64,000 nucleotides of DNA from Brumimicrobium glaciale (GCF_004152935.1 NZ_SETE01000006.1:186001-250000), one strand, 5' to 3'. Shown: positions 17,465 to 26,153, counted from the stretch's first letter. A program made the numbers and translations. Notes: a model not told the origin generated them from the letters alone.

Positions 17465-17856
17465 GTGTAAGAATAGATAAATTTATTTGGTTTACTCGCT
17501 TGTGTAAAACACGTTCAATAGCCACAGAACTAGTTAAAAAAGGGAAAGTCAAATTGAATGGTGAAGGAATTAAGCCAGCACGAGAAGTAAAAGTTGGAGA
17601 TGTTATCGGCATTGTAAAACACACCTCTCTTTTTACTTATAAAATAAAATCTCTTCTTAAAAATAGAGTAGGAGCAAAACTTGTTGAAGATCACTTAATC
17701 GATGTTACTCCTTTAGAAGAAATCGAAAAGTTCAAAGCCTATCAATCTGCTCAAAGTGCATATCGCGGACATGGAACCGGAAAGCCAACTAAAAAAGAAC
17801 GCCGTGTATTGGATTCATTTCTTCATTGGGATGATGAAGACGAAGATGATGTTTAG
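17461..17856 (+). CDS. hslR: S4-domain RNA-binding protein, Hsp15-like
   Basis: A small RNA-binding protein of the Hsp15 family, which in E. coli rescues 50S subunits carrying nascent chains. The S4 domain occupies residues about 1-65 (MSVRIDKFIWFTRLCKTRS, then ELVKKGKVKLNG and PAREVKVGDVI). A basic middle and an acidic tail (WDDEDEDDV) follow. Its 131 residues match the family. It overlaps the MmcQ/YjbR gene by four bases. Confidence 0.9.
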   Translation: MSVRIDKFIWFTRLCKTRSIATELVKKGKVKLNGEGIKPAREVKVGDVIGIVKHTSLFTYKIKSLLKNRVGAKLVEDHLIDVTPLEEIEKFKAYQSAQSAYRGHGTGKPTKKERRVLDSFLHWDDEDEDDV

Positions 17857-17938
17857 CGGTGGTCTAACAATCAAAAAAATATTTTTAAAAACAGCAATCG
17901 ATTACAAATTTCGTGTGATGAATAATCTCGAAATTTAG

Positions 17939-17946
17939 TATATTTG
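17939..17946 (+). promoter_or_regulatory. Candidate -7 box of the BI-1 family gene
   Basis: TATATTTG matches TAnnTTTG 23 bases before the ATG at 17970. The -33 position has GTG rather than TTG. Confidence 0.5.
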
Positions 17947-17969
17947 CATTTAATAAATTTTAAAGAATA

Positions 17970-18689
17970 ATGGAAAATTTCATTGACACACCAATTAATC
18001 AAACTGCTTCTAAAGTACAAGTAAAGCAGTTTTTTACTGGAGTTTACACGTATATGTTCATGGCACTTGTTGTTTCAGGTGTGGTTTCATGGTATTTAGC
18101 TAGTTCTGGACTATTCATGAAATGGTTTATCAATATGGAAACAGGTTCTGTTAGTCCATTGTTTTATGTGGTAGCTTTTTCACCTTTAGGATTAGTATTT
18201 TTGATTCAGGCAAAATACAAAAGCTTTTCTTTAGGTGCTTTAGTTGGACTTTTTGTTCTCTATTCTTCACTTATTGGAGCAAGTTTGTCATCTATATTTT
18301 TCGTGTACAGCATGGGAGATATCGCGATTACATTCTTCGTTACGGCAGGTGCATTTGGAGCAATGGCGATTCTAGGATTCACAACATCAGTAGATTTATC
18401 GAAAATGGGAAGCCTTTTGTATATGGCATTCATCGGAATATTTATCGCTGCAATCGTAAACATGTTCATGAACAGTGAGTGGTTAGCGTACTTAATATCT
18501 ATTGTTGGAGTATTTGTTTTTACAGGGCTAACAGCTTGGGAAATGCAACGCCTAAAAGCAATTGCACTGGACACAGAGATTTCAGAAGAAGATAAGCAAA
18601 AAGCAAGCTTAATGGGTGGATTGACACTTTATATTTTGTTCATCAACTTGTTTATATCATTACTACACTTATTAGGTGGTAGAGACTAA
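17970..18689 (+). CDS. Bax inhibitor-1 (BI-1/YccA) family membrane protein
   Basis: A 239-residue protein with seven hydrophobic segments in the BI-1/TMBIM arrangement; relatives are calcium-leak channels or, like YccA, modulators of FtsH proteolysis. Diagnostic blocks are FFTGVYTYMFMALVVSG, AGAFGAMAILGFTT and the C-terminal TAWEMQRLKAIA with LTLYILFINLFISLLHLLGGRD. It has its own promoter and a terminator 51 bases after its stop, so it is monocistronic. Confidence 0.93.
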   Translation: MENFIDTPINQTASKVQVKQFFTGVYTYMFMALVVSGVVSWYLASSGLFMKWFINMETGSVSPLFYVVAFSPLGLVFLIQAKYKSFSLGALVGLFVLYSSLIGASLSSIFFVYSMGDIAITFFVTAGAFGAMAILGFTTSVDLSKMGSLLYMAFIGIFIAAIVNMFMNSEWLAYLISIVGVFVFTGLTAWEMQRLKAIALDTEISEEDKQKASLMGGLTLYILFINLFISLLHLLGGRD

Positions 18690-18739
18690 ATTGGAATAGA
18701 AAGTTACTCAATCGGTGCTTTCAAAGACATCTTTTAATT

Positions 18740-18797
18740 CAAAACCCTCCAAAGTTTGTTCAGCATTAGCTAACCAATTTTGGAGGGTTTTGTTTTT
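18740..18797 (+). terminator. Terminator after the BI-1 gene
   Basis: CAAAACCCTCCAAA (18740-18753) pairs perfectly with TTTGGAGGGTTTTG (18779-18792) across a 25-base loop and is followed by TTTTT. It could also stop minus-strand transcription. Confidence 0.8.
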
Positions 18798-18845
18798 CCT
18801 ATTTTTATACCATAGCAAGTTTGAGATGTTTAGTGCAAAAGAAAA

Positions 18846-18895
18846 CGTTGATTGATCCGTCGTTTGGACGGTTGCGAACCATCCCTGCTAAACAC
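18846..18895. repeat. REP-like sequence next to the transposase-like gene
   Basis: It contains a small hairpin CCGTC-GTTTG-GACGG. The whole 50 bases resemble the reverse complement of 13493-13540. It ends nine bases before the 3' end of the RAYT-like gene, the location where REP/BIME units usually flank these transposases. Confidence 0.5.
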
Positions 18896-18903
18896 AAAAC
18901 TCA

Positions 18904-19347
18904 CTACTCACTACTGACTTTATGTAATTCTAATAGTTGAATGAATTCACTTTTATCAGGTGCTGTGAGATTCCTAATATCTTGGTCTCTGATGAAATTG
19001 AAAACTTCCTCAATGTTTGTTGAATTAACTGAAAGACAACTGAAGTCTTCCTCCCAAATAGCCTGTGCTTGTGTTTCTAATTTCGCGTTAATAAAGTCAG
19101 CACTTACTTTTTGAATTTGGTTTACAATTTCCTGAACTGATTTCTCAGGATTGAGATTGAATAAACAATTCAAATGGGTTGATGAACAATTAATGATTCT
19201 AACAGAAGAACCCATCTTTATGAAAGTATCTTCAACAATCTGATTTACTTCTTCTCTAAAATAAGGCTGAATAACTGGGTTTTCATCTTTGGCAGTTATC
19301 AAACAATGTATCCATGCATGACAGTGAACTTGGTCTTCGAAATCCAT
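18904..19347 (-). CDS. RAYT-like Y1 transposase-family protein with degraded active site
   Basis: This 147-residue protein follows the REP-associated/IS200 Y1 transposase layout: CHAWIHCLITAKDENPVI corresponds to the family's IWIHLVWSTKNR block, then INCSSTHLNCLFNL, VQEIVNQIQKVSADFIN, IWEEDFSCLSVN and VFNFIRDQDI. The family's HUH metal motif DHVH reads THLN here (H58 kept, second His replaced by N60). The catalytic Tyr of the YIxxQ helix is Phe (F118, with Q122 kept). Both changes should abolish DNA cleavage, yet the frame is intact. It could be a domesticated DNA-binding protein or an early-stage relic. The family assignment is by motif recognition, not by search. Confidence 0.68.
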   Translation of the reverse strand: MDFEDQVHCHAWIHCLITAKDENPVIQPYFREEVNQIVEDTFIKMGSSVRIINCSSTHLNCLFNLNPEKSVQEIVNQIQKVSADFINAKLETQAQAIWEEDFSCLSVNSTNIEEVFNFIRDQDIRNLTAPDKSEFIQLLELHKVSSE

Positions 19348-20092
19348 AATATTTTGATTTTAAGGGTTAGTGATGACTAAGTTATGGTTTTTTATCCAAA
19401 TTCAAAAGGGAAGGGTTAATTTAATTTTGGTGTGCTCAATCCTCGCATCAGGTTATTGTGTTCTGTTTTTAAGATAATGATGACAAAAACTAAACGTAAT
19501 ATTATTTGGTTCTACCACGAATTTAGTGGAATATCGCATGCCATTGAGAATAAAGCTTAAAGACTTTTCTAGTAATTTACTTTTTTAAAATCCTCGATTA
19601 TCACAAAACTCCACAGGTGAAAAAATCCGAGATCATCTACTTCGACTTCACTCTGCACAAGCGCGTTGCTTGCAGTTCTTTCGCGGTGACTGAGCATGCG
19701 CTGCATTGAGCTTGTCGAAATGTCGAAGGCCCGCGTTCTATTACAGCGCAACCAAAAAGATCAACCAAAGCTCTTGGGTTTTTCATTTTGCATAAAGCTT
19801 GTTATTTCAATAAACCATTAAAATCAGGGTAGAACCAGTTTAATAAATGATTTTGCGATTTAAAGGGGTAGCCCTATTATTCTATTAATTGAACAATGTC
19901 AGATGGTTTTGACAGGAGAAATACTATATCAAGCAATGCGTCCTGTCAGGAGAGCTCTTTTTAATAGTATCAAATAGAAGCCTAAAAATCAGTAGACCAA
20001 AATAAATTAACCCAAGCTGAATTTAAAACCCATTAGTATTCTAAAGAAAATTGTAATTGATTTCGTCCTCAATACTCCTTACTCAAAACGCT
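19348..20092. other. Gene-free stretch with repeat debris
   Basis: No convincing gene is present. 19639-19728 contains inverted CTTCGAC/GTCGAAG words and the phrase AGCTTGTCGAA (19709-19719), whose complement TTCGACAAGCT recurs at 24401-24411 and 28904-28914. The open frame 19569-19751 on the minus strand lies across this repeat and is not credible. The rest is AT-rich with no clear signal. Confidence 0.6.
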
Positions 20093-21307
20093 CTACTGTG
20101 ATCGTAATGCCTGCATTACAATCAATGTGGCGCCTCGTTTTTCTTCAATAAAATCTTTTACTTTAACCTTGATTTCTTCATTCTTTTTGAAAGTCGAATA
20201 AGCTTCAAAAAATGATTTGTTTTCATCGCAACTCTTACCTATTTCAGCATTTATAAACTCTTGAGCTTCTGGAAATTTCTTATGAATTGGGCCGAAAATA
20301 ACAGGTAAACCAAATGAAGCAGGTTCAAGTATGTTGTGTAATCCTGTTCCAAATCCTCCGCCAACATAAGCAATGTTTCCATATCTATAGGCATCCGCTA
20401 ATACGCCAATACAATCGAGAATGAGAACCTGTGTATGGCGTTTTAACGATTCCCCTTGCTGAATATTCGTGTACAATTGATAATTTACCTTTAATCGGTC
20501 TTCAATTTGCTGAATGTGCGGCCTATTTACTTCATGCGGTGCAATAATGACCTTCGTATTGATTTTGTAATCGTTTATGTAAGGAATAATCATTTCCTCA
20601 TCTGCTGGCCATGAACTTCCCATCACAAAGATGTATTCGTTTTCTGCCCAAGGTGCAATAATCTCATTTTGCTTTTCTTCAGCAGCTCTTTGTGCAACGC
20701 GATCATAACGTGTATCTCCAGAAACAGTAACGTTGTTAATTCCAACCTTAGACAATAAAGATTTACTCAATTCATATTGCACGAAAATATGATCAAATAG
20801 GAAAAGTGCATTTCTGAACGTTCCACCATACCATTTAAAGAAACGGTGATTTTTGCGAAAAGAAGCACTGACTGAATAGATTTTTGCACCACTCTTTTTT
20901 GCGGCTTTTAGGTGATTCACCCAAATTTCATATTTAATAAAAAACACCTTGGAGGGATGAAAATGCTTCATGAACTTCCTAGCATTCTTTTTGGTGTCAA
21001 GTGGCAGATAACAAGTGAAGTCTCCAACAGATTTATCTTTGACATTCTCATATCCAGACGGACTAAAAAAAGTGATTAAAATGAAATCTTTGGGATGCTC
21101 TTTCTTCCAAGCTTCCATAATTGGTTTGCCTTGATCATATTCCCCTAAAGAAGCACAATGAAACCAAATTACATTCTCATTTTCGAGATCTGGAATATTC
21201 TTCCAAAAATTTTTACGTCCGTTGACCCATTTTTTGGCTTTTGGATGAAATAGAGATCCAATTCTTAATAAAAAGCCGTAAAAATATATGCCGAATGTGT
21301 AAAGCAT
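20093..21307 (-). CDS. waaA: 3-deoxy-D-manno-octulosonic acid (Kdo) transferase WaaA
   Basis: A GT30 glycosyltransferase of the inner membrane that adds Kdo to lipid A precursor. The 404-residue protein has an N-terminal anchor (residues about 1-18) and the block VIWFHCASLGEYDQGKP with the conserved Glu of the acceptor site. FSPSGYEN, PLDTKKNARKFMKHFHP and KYEIWVNHL follow. The C-terminal donor domain has GSSWPADEE, APHEVNRPHI and GGGFGTGLHNILEPASFGLPV. It starts five bases after the stop of the barrel-like gene upstream, so they form one operon. Confidence 0.95.
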   Translation of the reverse strand: MLYTFGIYFYGFLLRIGSLFHPKAKKWVNGRKNFWKNIPDLENENVIWFHCASLGEYDQGKPIMEAWKKEHPKDFILITFFSPSGYENVKDKSVGDFTCYLPLDTKKNARKFMKHFHPSKVFFIKYEIWVNHLKAAKKSGAKIYSVSASFRKNHRFFKWYGGTFRNALFLFDHIFVQYELSKSLLSKVGINNVTVSGDTRYDRVAQRAAEEKQNEIIAPWAENEYIFVMGSSWPADEEMIIPYINDYKINTKVIIAPHEVNRPHIQQIEDRLKVNYQLYTNIQQGESLKRHTQVLILDCIGVLADAYRYGNIAYVGGGFGTGLHNILEPASFGLPVIFGPIHKKFPEAQEFINAEIGKSCDENKSFFEAYSTFKKNEEIKVKVKDFIEEKRGATLIVMQALRSQ

Positions 21308-21312
21308 ATAAA

Positions 21313-22089
21313 TTAGTTGAAGTAGTAATCTTTAACTTGACGTTTGTAAATTGGAATTAACCAACCAATTCTTAATCCAAACATTTGTTCAATACGCAAA
21401 TCTTTACTTACTTTTTCATTGGGATGGTCCCAAAATATATCTCTTTGATTTACTGTGTATCCTTGTTGTAAATATACTCCACCATAAAAGTTGAAAATAC
21501 CCCGATTGGCCATATAACTATAACCAATAAACTGGGATGTATTCGCACCTATTGTCAATCTATCATACCCCTTTAAATATTCACCTTGTAGTTGTGGGAC
21601 TTCGTCTTCCTGTGTTTCAATTCTTAATTTATGCCATAAATATCCTGCCGTAAGTTGTATCATAATTCCAGAATTTGCATTCGATTTCCAAATGGGGAAT
21701 ATCTTACTAACTGATGCATTTACGTTAAATCCTCTATTCATTAATAGAACAATCGCTGGTGTTCCAGAAGTATTAATTATTTGACCTTTGTCATCCATTA
21801 AGTTCTGAATTATTCCGTCAATATTTACGTCGTTCCCAAAAAAGAAATTTCCATCCACTCCATAAATCCAATTTTTTTTGGTTTTATATCCTGCGTGAGT
21901 TCCTAAAGCATTGGTAAAACCATAGCGATCTTTCAAGTCTCCACCTGTCCAGTTTGGACCGTAATGGATTCCAACATAAGGAGTCGAAATTGCTTCTGTA
22001 ACATCTCTTTGTGCATTTACTATTAATCCAAGCATAAAAGCCAGTATTAAAAAGAGTTGTTTTGTTATTGAAAATATTTTATTATTCAT
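21313..22089 (-). CDS. Predicted outer membrane beta-barrel protein, function unknown
   Basis: A 258-residue protein with a Sec signal peptide (KQLFLILAFMLGLIVNAQ, cleavage probably after about residue 26). The mature part is rich in Gly, Tyr and Trp with alternating hydrophobic residues (GVDGNFFFGND, IQLTAGYLWHKL, FNFYGGVYLQQGYTV) and ends with an aromatic pattern. This is what a small Bacteroidota outer membrane barrel looks like. It lies five bases upstream of waaA on the same strand, which suggests an envelope or LPS-related role, though none is demonstrated. Confidence 0.72.
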   Translation of the reverse strand: MNNKIFSITKQLFLILAFMLGLIVNAQRDVTEAISTPYVGIHYGPNWTGGDLKDRYGFTNALGTHAGYKTKKNWIYGVDGNFFFGNDVNIDGIIQNLMDDKGQIINTSGTPAIVLLMNRGFNVNASVSKIFPIWKSNANSGIMIQLTAGYLWHKLRIETQEDEVPQLQGEYLKGYDRLTIGANTSQFIGYSYMANRGIFNFYGGVYLQQGYTVNQRDIFWDHPNEKVSKDLRIEQMFGLRIGWLIPIYKRQVKDYYFN

Positions 22090-22180
22090 TGTGTGTTTTT
22101 CTATTTACAAAAGTATAAAGAACGAGCAAATTATCGGTTCAATATTATTTAAACTTTAATAATGGTTTACAGGTTTAAAA

Positions 22181-23800
22181 TCAATCGTGGAAACTAATAC
22201 TTCCTATTCTTTGTTTATTCCCTGATCTTCCATAAATCATTAGTTTTTTCGTTTGTGTAAATGGTCGTGCCAATAGAGGAACGAACAATAAGTCGGTTTC
22301 TTCTTTTCCGATAGTACTTTTTCTATTTATGTATCCGTCTTCTAGTCTTAAACTCACATGTGCAATTGTGTTTTTTCCAGAATTAAATTGTGCTGCAATT
22401 GGAAGGTCACCATTTTGGTTGTAAGCACCATCTTCATTATAATTTAATTGATTGTCATTAAAAAATAGATGTAGCTGTTCTGGACTTAAATAGGCTGCAT
22501 TCGATAAATGATAACCGCCGTCATTTATAGATCTTTGATATTTTGGAATTATCCTGTCCCAATCCATTTCACCTTTTAAGTTGAGTTTAAAAACAATTAT
22601 GTCGTTACTCCAAAAATAGGAGTCAACTGTATTGGTTGCTCCTGGAACATCTGCGCTGCCATATCTATATTCTAATGCATTAAACTCTACAATTCCAATG
22701 TATCCATTATCTGTGGATTGAAAATCAATGAGGTCGAATCCAGCATATTCATTTTTGATAGTGCTTTGGTCATTTAAAAAGTTTAAACTGAATCCTGAAA
22801 TTGATGTTTTTATTTCATTTGAAAATGAAGTGTATTTTTTGTTGCTGATTTTTCCTTCGTTGTTTATTGTTGCAGTAAAAACACCTTCCACTTTTCCATC
22901 TATAAATGGAGAATATAATCCACTTAAAAGAATTTGATCACCAGTATTGTAAAGACCAATTTCAGTATAAAATATCCCTTTATCTTCTAAAGTTTCATAT
23001 TTGAATGCTTGATTGGCTAACTTTCCAATGGTTATGGATTTAAAATAATTTTGTTTATTAATCCAACTGTTAGCAAGAGAAGATTCAGAATAATGTCCAG
23101 AAATGATAAATTGAGTATGCTCATCTTTAATATAAAAATCTAAAAACTCATATTCTTTTGTAGGAAATGGATAGATGAAATTACCACTTTGAGGCAATGG
23201 TGAGCCCACTTTGAAATTCAAATATTTTATGCTTCTGTAATTTTCTGGAGATCCTTGATGAACATAAATCATTGAAGCATATTTCTTATTCTCACTGCTT
23301 ACCAAAGTTATTTGTGATAGATCTATTTCATTATGAAAAGCAAAATAATCCTGTAATGAAAAACCATGATTCGATTTTCCTTGGGAGGACAGATCAATGA
23401 AGTGATAATATATCTTCTGCTCCTTCTTCATAAAAGTGGTTTGCACAGAAATACCTAGTGCATTGTCTCCCAAAACAGTATAGTGTGTCAGACTAGACTT
23501 CTTTCCATTTCCATAGAAAGTAATTGGGTGGGTTGCTGGTATTTTATAATCGGTGATATAGCTGAATGAATATTTTGAACTGTTTCTAGAGAAGATATTG
23601 AAAAACGAAAGTTCATTTTGTACGCAAAGTAAATTGTTTGATTTCGTTTTTATGAAATCCTCAATGTTAGCTCCTGACTTTTGTTTATCACCAAAGAAAA
23701 TTGAAATATCATTATAATCAGCGATCACTTGACCGAAAGATAATCTCCCCAAAAAGCTGAAGATGATAAGAACGATAAAATGTTGAAGAGTATTTTGCAT
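22181..23800 (-). CDS. Large secreted protein of unknown function
   Basis: A 539-residue protein from the ATG at 23800, which places a signal peptide (MQNTLQHFIVLIIFSFLGRL, cleavage near SFGQ) at the N-terminus. An in-frame extension to 23854 would put 18 polar residues ahead of it and is less likely. The body alternates beta-strand-like segments with phrases such as LLSGLYSPFIDGKVEG and NDIIVFKLNLKGEMDWDRI, reminiscent of beta-propeller proteins that report on file or query values in Bacteroidota. There is no TIGR04183-like sorting tail. It lies 91 bases upstream of the barrel-like gene. No function assigned. Confidence 0.7.
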   Translation of the reverse strand: MQNTLQHFIVLIIFSFLGRLSFGQVIADYNDISIFFGDKQKSGANIEDFIKTKSNNLLCVQNELSFFNIFSRNSSKYSFSYITDYKIPATHPITFYGNGKKSSLTHYTVLGDNALGISVQTTFMKKEQKIYYHFIDLSSQGKSNHGFSLQDYFAFHNEIDLSQITLVSSENKKYASMIYVHQGSPENYRSIKYLNFKVGSPLPQSGNFIYPFPTKEYEFLDFYIKDEHTQFIISGHYSESSLANSWINKQNYFKSITIGKLANQAFKYETLEDKGIFYTEIGLYNTGDQILLSGLYSPFIDGKVEGVFTATINNEGKISNKKYTSFSNEIKTSISGFSLNFLNDQSTIKNEYAGFDLIDFQSTDNGYIGIVEFNALEYRYGSADVPGATNTVDSYFWSNDIIVFKLNLKGEMDWDRIIPKYQRSINDGGYHLSNAAYLSPEQLHLFFNDNQLNYNEDGAYNQNGDLPIAAQFNSGKNTIAHVSLRLEDGYINRKSTIGKEETDLLFVPLLARPFTQTKKLMIYGRSGNKQRIGSISFHD

Positions 23801-24031
23801 TTCTAATATTGAGAACTCTAAATTTAGTCTCGTTAACGAATATACTATTCTCAAATTACATTCAACGCTGTTTCTCTACCAAAAATGAAAAAAGTGCCCA
23901 AACTCAGTTTGAACACGTTTCTATAATTGATTTGTTTTTTTTGATGTTAAATCGAGCAGCAACCATTTGACTAAGGTGAAAACCATTAAAACTTTCAATT
24001 TAACTATTATTTGGCTTCGCTTTCCAGAAAG

Positions 24032-24234
24032 ATCCTTCAATCAATAAAATCAAAGATTTATTTTGATTAAAGGATGACATAGTAAGGATGGATTTGGGTG
24101 AAAAAAGTAGAAAAAAAGTCGATGCATAGCATCAACTTTTTTTCTACTTTTTTCAAATGACCTCCCTGATAAGATTGTCATCCCTCGAATAAATTCTTTT
24201 ACAACAAGTTGATAAAAGAATTTATTCGAGGGAT
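24032..24234. repeat. Three consecutive long hairpins with competing pairings
   Basis: Hairpin 1 (24032-24075) pairs ATCCTT-AATCAA with TTGATT-AAGGAT. Hairpin 2 (24100-24154) has a 26-bp stem with one mismatch and a three-base loop: GAAAAAAGTAG… closes with …CTACTTTTTTC. Hairpin 3 (24180-24234) has a perfect 21-bp stem beginning ATCCCTCGAATAAATTC with a 13-base loop. An outer pairing GGATGACA (24072-24079) with TGTCATCC (24176-24183) would enclose hairpin 2 and compete with arms of 1 and 3. It has no U-run geometry of a simple terminator. Confidence 0.8.
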
Positions 24235-24313
24235 CTTGTTGGTATGAAAGGAATATCCTTTTTTATTTTAGAAAATTCATTATTCTAAAATTTTAAGATT
24301 TCTCAATATCCTT

Positions 24314-24386
24314 AAGTATTTGATTAGAAAACTTAAAAGATAAGGCTTGTGAAGTTTTAAATTGTAGGAGTTTATTTTTATAAATG
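24314..24386. repeat. 73-bp direct repeat, copy 1
   Basis: It begins AAGTATTTGATTAGAAAACT and ends TTTATTTTTATAAATG. It differs from copy 2 (24497-24569) at only two positions (TTAAAAGATAAGG here, TTCAAAGACAAGG there). A more diverged copy is at 14108-14166. Confidence 0.85.
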
Positions 24387-24496
24387 TTGCCTTCGACGCC
24401 TTCGACAAGCTAGTCAACGAAGTCAACGAGATTCCCTTTTGAAAGCAGAGAAATATTCTAAAATCAATAAAACTCCAATGTCATCTCGATACTTCC

Positions 24497-24569
24497 AAGT
24501 ATTTGATTAGAAAACTTCAAAGACAAGGCTTGTGAAGTTTTAAATTGTAGGAGTTTATTTTTATAAATG
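24497..24569. repeat. 73-bp direct repeat, copy 2
   Basis: 71 of 73 bases are identical to copy 1, which lies 183 bases earlier (start to start). Here GTTTTAAATTGTAG (24537-24550) is answered by CTACAATTTAAAAC (24571-24584), giving a perfect 14-bp stem that copy 1 lacks. Confidence 0.85.
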
Positions 24570-24620
24570 ACTACAATTTAAAACAAGCATAACGCAGTAT
24601 TTGGAGTTTTCTAACAAATA

Positions 24621-25964
24621 CTAAACTCCGGTATAGTTCTGTGGAGTAATCGCTTTCAACTCTTTCTTAATTTCATCCGAAACATTCAACGTATCCACAA
24701 ATGCATGAACAGTATTTTTCGTTACTTTCTCATTTTTACGTGTCAATCCTTTTAAAGCTTCATAAGGTTTTGGAAAACCTTCTCTTCTCAAAATCGTTTG
24801 AATTGCTTCTGCAACAACTGCCCAGTTATTTTCTAAATCAGCATCAATTGCAGCTTCGTTAATCAATAATTTTTCGAGTCCAGCCAATGTCGATTTGAAT
24901 GCAATTAAAGAATGACTTAATGGAACACCAACATTTCTTAAAACTGTTGAATCCGTTAAATCTCTTTGTAATCTTGAAATTGGTAATTTACTTGATAAAT
25001 GTTCCAAAAGCGCGGTTGAAAGTCCTAAGTTTCCTTCAGAATTTTCAAAATCAATTGGATTTACTTTGTGCGGCATTGCACTCGACCCAACTTCTCCTTC
25101 TTTCAATTTTTGCTTAAAATAATCCATTGAAATGTAAGTCCACATATCGCGATCTAAATCAATCAAAATACTATTGATACGTTTCATCGCATCAAATAGT
25201 GCTGCTAAATTATCGTAATGCTCAATTTGAGTTGTGGTTTGACTTCTTGATAATCCCAAATGTTCACTCACAAAATGATTTGCAAATGCTACCCAATTAT
25301 CATTAGGAAAAGCAACATGATGTGCATTTAAGTTTCCTGTTGCTCCACCAAATTTAGCTGAAAAAGGAACTGCTTTCAATTGTGCAATTTGAATAGAAAG
25401 TCTTTCATGAAAAACCAAAATCTCTTTTCCAAGACGCGTTGGAGAAGCAGGTTGACCATGTGTTTTTGCCAACATAGGAATGTTCTTCCAATCTGCTGAA
25501 TATTTTTCTAACAATGACAATACATCATCTAATGCAGGCAAATAAACTTCATTAACTGCCTCCATCATTGATAAAGGAACAGCAGTGTTGTTGATGTCCT
25601 GTGATGTTAATCCAAAATGAACAAATTCCAAGTGCTTCGATAATCCAAGTGCTTCCAATTTTTCTTTTACGAAATATTCAACCGCCTTAACGTCATGATT
25701 CGTTGTTCTTTCCGTTTTCTTAATTACAAGCGCATCCTCTTCAGTGAAGTTTTTGTAAATCAAACGCAAATCATCAAACTTGTCTTTAGGAAAATCTGCC
25801 AATGGCGCAACTCCAGAATTTACCATTGCGATAAAGTACTCAATCTCTACCAAAACCCTGTATTTTATCAATCCAAATTCTGAAAAGTAAGGGCTTAGTT
25901 CTTCAACTTTTCTTCGGTATCTTCCATCAATTGGAGAAATTGCAGTGAGTGTATTTAATTCCAT
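24621..25964 (-). CDS. purB: Adenylosuccinate lyase PurB
   Basis: A fumarase/aspartase-superfamily enzyme acting twice in purine synthesis: it splits SAICAR and converts adenylosuccinate to AMP and fumarate. The signature loop SSAMPHKVNPIDFENSEGN holds the catalytic serine. Other family blocks are ISPIDGRYRRKV at the N-terminus, TTNHDVKAVEYFVKE and KTHGQPASPTRLGKE. Its 447 residues are normal for the longer PurB type. A -7 box lies 36 bases upstream of the start. Confidence 0.97.
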   Translation of the reverse strand: MELNTLTAISPIDGRYRRKVEELSPYFSEFGLIKYRVLVEIEYFIAMVNSGVAPLADFPKDKFDDLRLIYKNFTEEDALVIKKTERTTNHDVKAVEYFVKEKLEALGLSKHLEFVHFGLTSQDINNTAVPLSMMEAVNEVYLPALDDVLSLLEKYSADWKNIPMLAKTHGQPASPTRLGKEILVFHERLSIQIAQLKAVPFSAKFGGATGNLNAHHVAFPNDNWVAFANHFVSEHLGLSRSQTTTQIEHYDNLAALFDAMKRINSILIDLDRDMWTYISMDYFKQKLKEGEVGSSAMPHKVNPIDFENSEGNLGLSTALLEHLSSKLPISRLQRDLTDSTVLRNVGVPLSHSLIAFKSTLAGLEKLLINEAAIDADLENNWAVVAEAIQTILRREGFPKPYEALKGLTRKNEKVTKNTVHAFVDTLNVSDEIKKELKAITPQNYTGV

Positions 25965-25999
25965 TGCGCTATTATTAAAATATTCAATATTAAAAAATG

Positions 26000-26007
26000 C
26001 AAAGATA
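26000..26007 (-). promoter_or_regulatory. Candidate -7 box of purB
   Basis: On the minus strand this reads TATCTTTG, a match to TAnnTTTG, 35 bases before the purB ATG. The -33 TTG is not evident. Confidence 0.5.
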
Positions 26008-26153
26008 CTAAATTAGTGTGAATTCAGGTAAAATGGTGCTAAGCTATATTCTTTCGCATTTATGCAGAGCCTAAATCCTAAAGCCATAATTGTTAAATCA
26101 TTTAGTTTTGTATTGGTTTGTCTTACTTTGGTGAGATTATACGTTCCTACTTT

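Larger units (their letters stand above)
23801..24620. other. Gene-free stretch dense in hairpins and direct repeats
   Basis: 820 bases with no credible gene. It holds three consecutive long hairpins (24032-24234), a pair of 73-bp direct repeats (24314-24386 and 24497-24569), a TTCGACAAGCT word at 24401 and a 14-bp stem at 24537-24584. At the end, AAACTCC and GGAGTTT around 24601-24628 form a likely terminator stem for the minus-strand purB. Confidence 0.75.

Noticed and set aside
19569-19751. 60-codon minus-strand frame
   Set aside because: It lies wholly in repeat debris with inverted CTTCGAC words, and has no homologous features.
24100-24154. Simple terminator for the gene at 22181-23800 or purB
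   Set aside because: The hairpin lies upstream of the first gene (minus strand) and some 470 bases beyond the end of purB, with a 26-bp stem far longer than a normal terminator.
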